7,082 nt of DNA from Bdellovibrionales bacterium RBG_16_40_8 (GTDB taxonomy: Bacteria; Bdellovibrionota; Bdellovibrionia; Bdellovibrionales; UBA1609), in assembly GCA_001769925.1 (NCBI GenBank), contig MEPT01000042.1:33130-40211 (forward strand), given 5' to 3'. The translations under genes and the position numbers were made by a program. Below, one piece after another: positions 5,031-7,082 of the stretch (positions are counted from its first letter, which is position 1; every line of letters begins with the position of its first letter). A model generated the notes under the pieces. It had not been told where the DNA came from and did no database searches. It saw only the letters and a program-made list of their open reading frames with translations.

Positions 5031-6705
5031 TAATTTCGTCAATTGAGGTAACGCCTGCCAAAACGCGAGCTATGCCGTCAATACGCATAGTTTGAAAGCC
5101 GCCAGAAGATAACATATTCGCAAGCTCATCTGTTGTTTTATTTAAACTTATTGCTTTGCGAATTTGTGGAGTCGGAACCATTAATTCAAAAATTGGCTGA
5201 CGCCCCCTGTAACCATAACCATAACATTGATCGCAGCCAACCGGCTCATAAATAATTGCTTCTTGTAAATTTGCAAACGCTGGCGAAATTGCTACAAGCT
5301 CAGTCGATGCTATATGATTTTTCTTTTTGCATGATGCGCATAGCACCCGCACAAGTCGCTGTGACATAACTGCTGCTAAAGACGAAGCCACCATAAAGGG
5401 CTCAATACCCATATCAATAAGGCGTGTTACCGTGTTTATAGAATCATTAGTGTGGATAGTGCTTATAACCAAATGCCCAGTCAAAGCTGCACGTATAGCC
5501 AAATCTGCAGTTTCTTTATCGCGCATCTCGCCGATCATGACAATGTCTGGGTCTTGTCTAAGAATATTTCGCAAAATATTCGCAAACGTCAGCCCAGCCT
5601 TTACGTTAACTTGTACTTGATTAATTATGCCTAACTGATATTCAACTGGATCCTCAACTGTAATAATATTTTTTTCTATTGAATTAATGTGATTAAGCAT
5701 TGAATAAACTGTTGTAGTTTTACCGCTGCCTGTTGGCCCCGTTATCAATATAAGTCCATGAGGCATATCAAGAATCCTTTTTACAGACTCTAACATAGCT
5801 GCAGTAAAGCCTAAATCATCAATACTAACCTGCAATATTGTTTTATCAAGAATACGTAGCACAGCTTTTTCGCCGCGTACGGTGGGTAAGGTTGAAAGCC
5901 TTAAATCGATCACTTTTTTCATATAATTATACTGAAAACTACCGTCTTGCGCGTTACGTTTTTCTGCTATATCAAGACCCGCTAATATTTTCAATCGTGA
6001 TATTACCTGCGCGTGATGCTCAATTTTTAAAGTACTAACCTCATGTAAAATACCATCTATTCTTGCGCGCACACGTAAAATCTTATCTTCTGGTTCAATA
6101 TGAATGTCACTAGCGCGAAACAGCGCGCAATTTTCAATAAGCTGATTAATAACCTCTTCAATTACAATCTTACTACTTTCGTTAAATATAATTTTTCTAG
6201 TGCCGCCAGTAGTTTTTTCGACGTTAGCACCAACTTCAATACCCAAAGCTGGCGAATAAATGCGCTTAATAGCATCAGTTAATTGGCCAGCCACTGCAAT
6301 TTTATATATAAAGGGTCTATTTACCGCAGCACTTATTTTTTCTAAGTGAATAATATCATCAGGGTCTTTAATGGCTACAATAAGTGAGCCGTCTTGCATT
6401 TGAATTGGCAATACATTATTTTTTTTAACTGTTGCCTCAGGTATTAAATTTAAAATTTCTTGCTCAAGGCTCATGTTAGTAAGATCTATTAAATCTAATT
6501 TACTACACTCTGAGAATATTTTTGCTAGTGCTAAATCTGTTACAAAGGCATCAGATAATAGAACCTGAGTCAGTGATAAATTTTTATTAAGCGCCTTAAG
6601 CTTGGCTGTATGCAGATCTTTAGTGCTAAGAAGCCCGTCGTCAATTAATTTCTGCTCGACGTTTTTTTCATCTTTATTGATTTTTTTCGATATGCGTAAG
6701 CCCAC
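5014..6705 (-). CDS. gspE: GspE/PilB/MshE-family assembly ATPase
   Basis: This 563-residue cytoplasmic hexameric ATPase powers pilin or pseudopilin polymerisation. An N-terminal MshEN/T2SSE_N-like region (about 15-150) precedes the two-part motor. N2D contains ALFRASDIHIEP (194-205), RVRARIDG (211-218) and a VISRLKILAGLDIAEKR stretch. CTD contains Walker A GPTGSGKTT (323-331, Lys329), Asp box TVEDPVEY (349-356), Walker B DPDIVMIGEMRD (385-396) and His box TGHLVISTIHTND (409-421). A zinc site is present as CASC (456-459) and CDQC (491-494), which separates GspE/PilB from PilT. All catalytic elements are intact; Walker B reads GEMRD where GEIRD is commoner. The start is the GTG at 6705-6703: there is a stop codon four codons upstream, no later ATG before conserved sequence, and no visible Shine-Dalgarno site. 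It converges on the secretin gene and overlaps it by 17 nt. Family is certain; pilus versus secretion ATPase is not resolved. Confidence 0.95.
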   Translation of the reverse strand: MGLRISKKINKDEKNVEQKLIDDGLLSTKDLHTAKLKALNKNLSLTQVLLSDAFVTDLALAKIFSECSKLDLIDLTNMSLEQEILNLIPEATVKKNNVLPIQMQDGSLIVAIKDPDDIIHLEKISAAVNRPFIYKIAVAGQLTDAIKRIYSPALGIEVGANVEKTTGGTRKIIFNESSKIVIEEVINQLIENCALFRASDIHIEPEDKILRVRARIDGILHEVSTLKIEHHAQVISRLKILAGLDIAEKRNAQDGSFQYNYMKKVIDLRLSTLPTVRGEKAVLRILDKTILQVSIDDLGFTAAMLESVKRILDMPHGLILITGPTGSGKTTTVYSMLNHINSIEKNIITVEDPVEYQLGIINQVQVNVKAGLTFANILRNILRQDPDIVMIGEMRDKETADLAIRAALTGHLVISTIHTNDSINTVTRLIDMGIEPFMVASSLAAVMSQRLVRVLCASCKKKNHIASTELVAISPAFANLQEAIIYEPVGCDQCYGYGYRGRQPIFELMVPTPQIRKAISLNKTTDELANMLSSGGFQTMRIDGIARVLAGVTSIDEIIKETI

Positions 6706-6739
6706 AAGTATATTTTAAAGACAGGTAGAGTCTTACGCA
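6693..6739. repeat. Perfect 8-bp inverted repeat around the gspE start
   Basis: TGCGTAAG (6693-6700) and CTTACGCA (6732-6739) are exact reverse complements separated by 31 nt. One arm covers codons 2-5 of gspE; the other lies over the proposed -35 region. It could be a two-site operator, or, if transcription starts further upstream, the foot of an RNA stem holding the GTG start in its loop. Chance occurrence is possible for an 8-bp match. Confidence 0.35.
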
Positions 6740-6740
6740 A
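6712..6740 (-). promoter_or_regulatory. Putative sigma-70-type promoter for gspE
   Basis: Reading the minus strand, TTGCGT (6740-6735) and TAAAAT (6717-6712) are separated by exactly 17 nt. The -10 matches TATAAT at five of six positions; the -35 matches TTGACA only at TTG. Transcription would begin about 7 nt after the -10, at the G of the GTG start codon (6705), implying a leaderless mRNA. That would fit the missing Shine-Dalgarno site. AT-rich DNA yields such matches by chance, so confidence is modest. Confidence 0.3.
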
Positions 6741-6754
6741 AGAAAGTTACACTG

Positions 6755-7082
6755 CTACCGATTAAACCCAGCCCAAAGACGTGCGACCTGATCATTTTCT
6801 TTCTTCTTTGTAGAACTAGCAAAATTAACTGGACTCTGTGGATTTCTATTAACGTAATCAGGATTTTGTGATTTCAAATCCGCTATCATTGAGTTGTATT
6901 CACTACGCAAAAAAAGCTCATGAGCCTGTGCCGAAGAAGAGGCACGCTCAACTACTATCAAACTCATATGCGCCAAACAAGTTGCTTCTTCATAAAATAG
7001 CGTTACTGCGATTTTACGCCCCGATACTTTTGTAAATAAAAGGCTTAAGTCGCGAACGCGGCCTGACATCTGTACATCGCAA
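6755..7082 (-). CDS. Hypothetical protein, C-terminal part (5' end outside window)
   Basis: The frame is open from the right edge (codon at 7081-7079) to a TAG at 6757-6755, giving 108 visible residues. An ATG at 7069 exists, but there is no Shine-Dalgarno site before it and the frame stays open upstream, so the true start is probably beyond the window. I do not recognise the product. What can be seen is a basic, mixed hydrophobic first half (GRKIAVTLFYEEATCLAHMS, then LIVVERA) followed by a polar, probably disordered C-terminal region rich in Asn, Ser and Lys (NPDYVNRNPQSP, STKKKEN) and an aromatic end WAGFNR. There is no transmembrane segment in the visible part. It precedes gspE on the same strand by 49 nt, so the two could be co-transcribed and it might belong to the same machine; this is inference from position only. 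Confidence 0.6.
   Translation of the reverse strand, partial: CDVQMSGRVRDLSLLFTKVSGRKIAVTLFYEEATCLAHMSLIVVERASSSAQAHELFLRSEYNSMIADLKSQNPDYVNRNPQSPVNFASSTKKKENDQVARLWAGFNR

Noticed and set aside
5327..6282. Several plus-strand open frames of 60-97 codons opposite gspE
   Set aside because: They mirror the conserved ATPase motor domain; composition is Ser/Thr/Ile-rich nonsense and no start signals stand out.
7034..7069. PilZ-like appearance of GRVRDLS in the unidentified protein
   Set aside because: PilZ domains need an upstream Arg pair and a Gly three residues after DLS; here the sequence continues LLF, so the match is superficial.
1..7082. tRNA, rRNA, CRISPR, insertion sequence or attachment site
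   Set aside because: Coding sequence fills almost all of the window, the largest gap is 49 nt, and no repeat array, terminal inverted repeat or cloverleaf was seen.

Overview
The window is a dense, AT-rich bacterial segment devoted to a double-membrane-spanning machine of the type IV pilus / MSHA pilus / type II secretion superfamily. A secretin, exported periplasmic proteins and an ExeA/MshM-type ATPase mean the host is a diderm (Gram-negative-type) bacterium. An ExeA-like ATPase, a TPR protein and compact PilM/N/O/P proteins ahead of a short secretin are reminiscent of MSHA-like and deltaproteobacterial-type secretion loci. That lineage guess is weak and rests on gene order and protein flavour only. 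There are no RNA genes, CRISPR arrays, insertion sequences or obvious transfer scars.

Plus strand (1-5030). Seven genes lie head to tail with gaps of at most 8 nt or short overlaps, so they are almost certainly one operon: the 3' part of an ExeA/MshM-like AAA ATPase (1-441, cut by the window edge); a membrane-anchored TPR protein (450-1199); PilM (1186-2238); PilN (2235-2807); PilO (2807-3334); PilP (3343-3732); and a compact secretin (3741-5030). Ribosome-binding-site position moves two starts inward from the longest possible ORF: pilO to the ATG at 2807 and the secretin to the ATG at 3741.

Minus strand (5014-7082). A complete GspE/PilB/MshE-family assembly ATPase (6705 to 5014) converges on the secretin gene and overlaps its end by 17 nt, tail to tail. 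Upstream of it on the same strand is the 3' part of a gene I do not recognise (7082 to 6755), separated by 49 nt. That gap holds a possible promoter whose predicted start point coincides with the GTG start of gspE, which has no visible Shine-Dalgarno site, and a perfect 8-bp inverted repeat.

How the parts fit, by family knowledge: the cytoplasmic GspE-like hexamer powers assembly of a pilus or pseudopilus; PilM (cytoplasmic) docks on the N-terminal tail of PilN, whose RINLFP motif is intact; PilN and PilO form an inner-membrane/periplasmic dimer; PilP links that dimer to the N0 domain of the secretin; the ExeA-like ATPase and TPR protein resemble MshM and MshN and probably assist assembly of the envelope complex. 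The platform protein (PilC/GspF), pilins or pseudopilins, prepilin peptidase and any retraction ATPase are not in the window, so pilus and secretion roles cannot be separated here. The most interesting details are the putative leaderless gspE start with its inverted repeat, the tail-to-tail overlap of two essential parts of one machine, apparently degenerate c-di-GMP motifs in the ATPase N domain, and the minimal non-lipoprotein PilP and short secretin.
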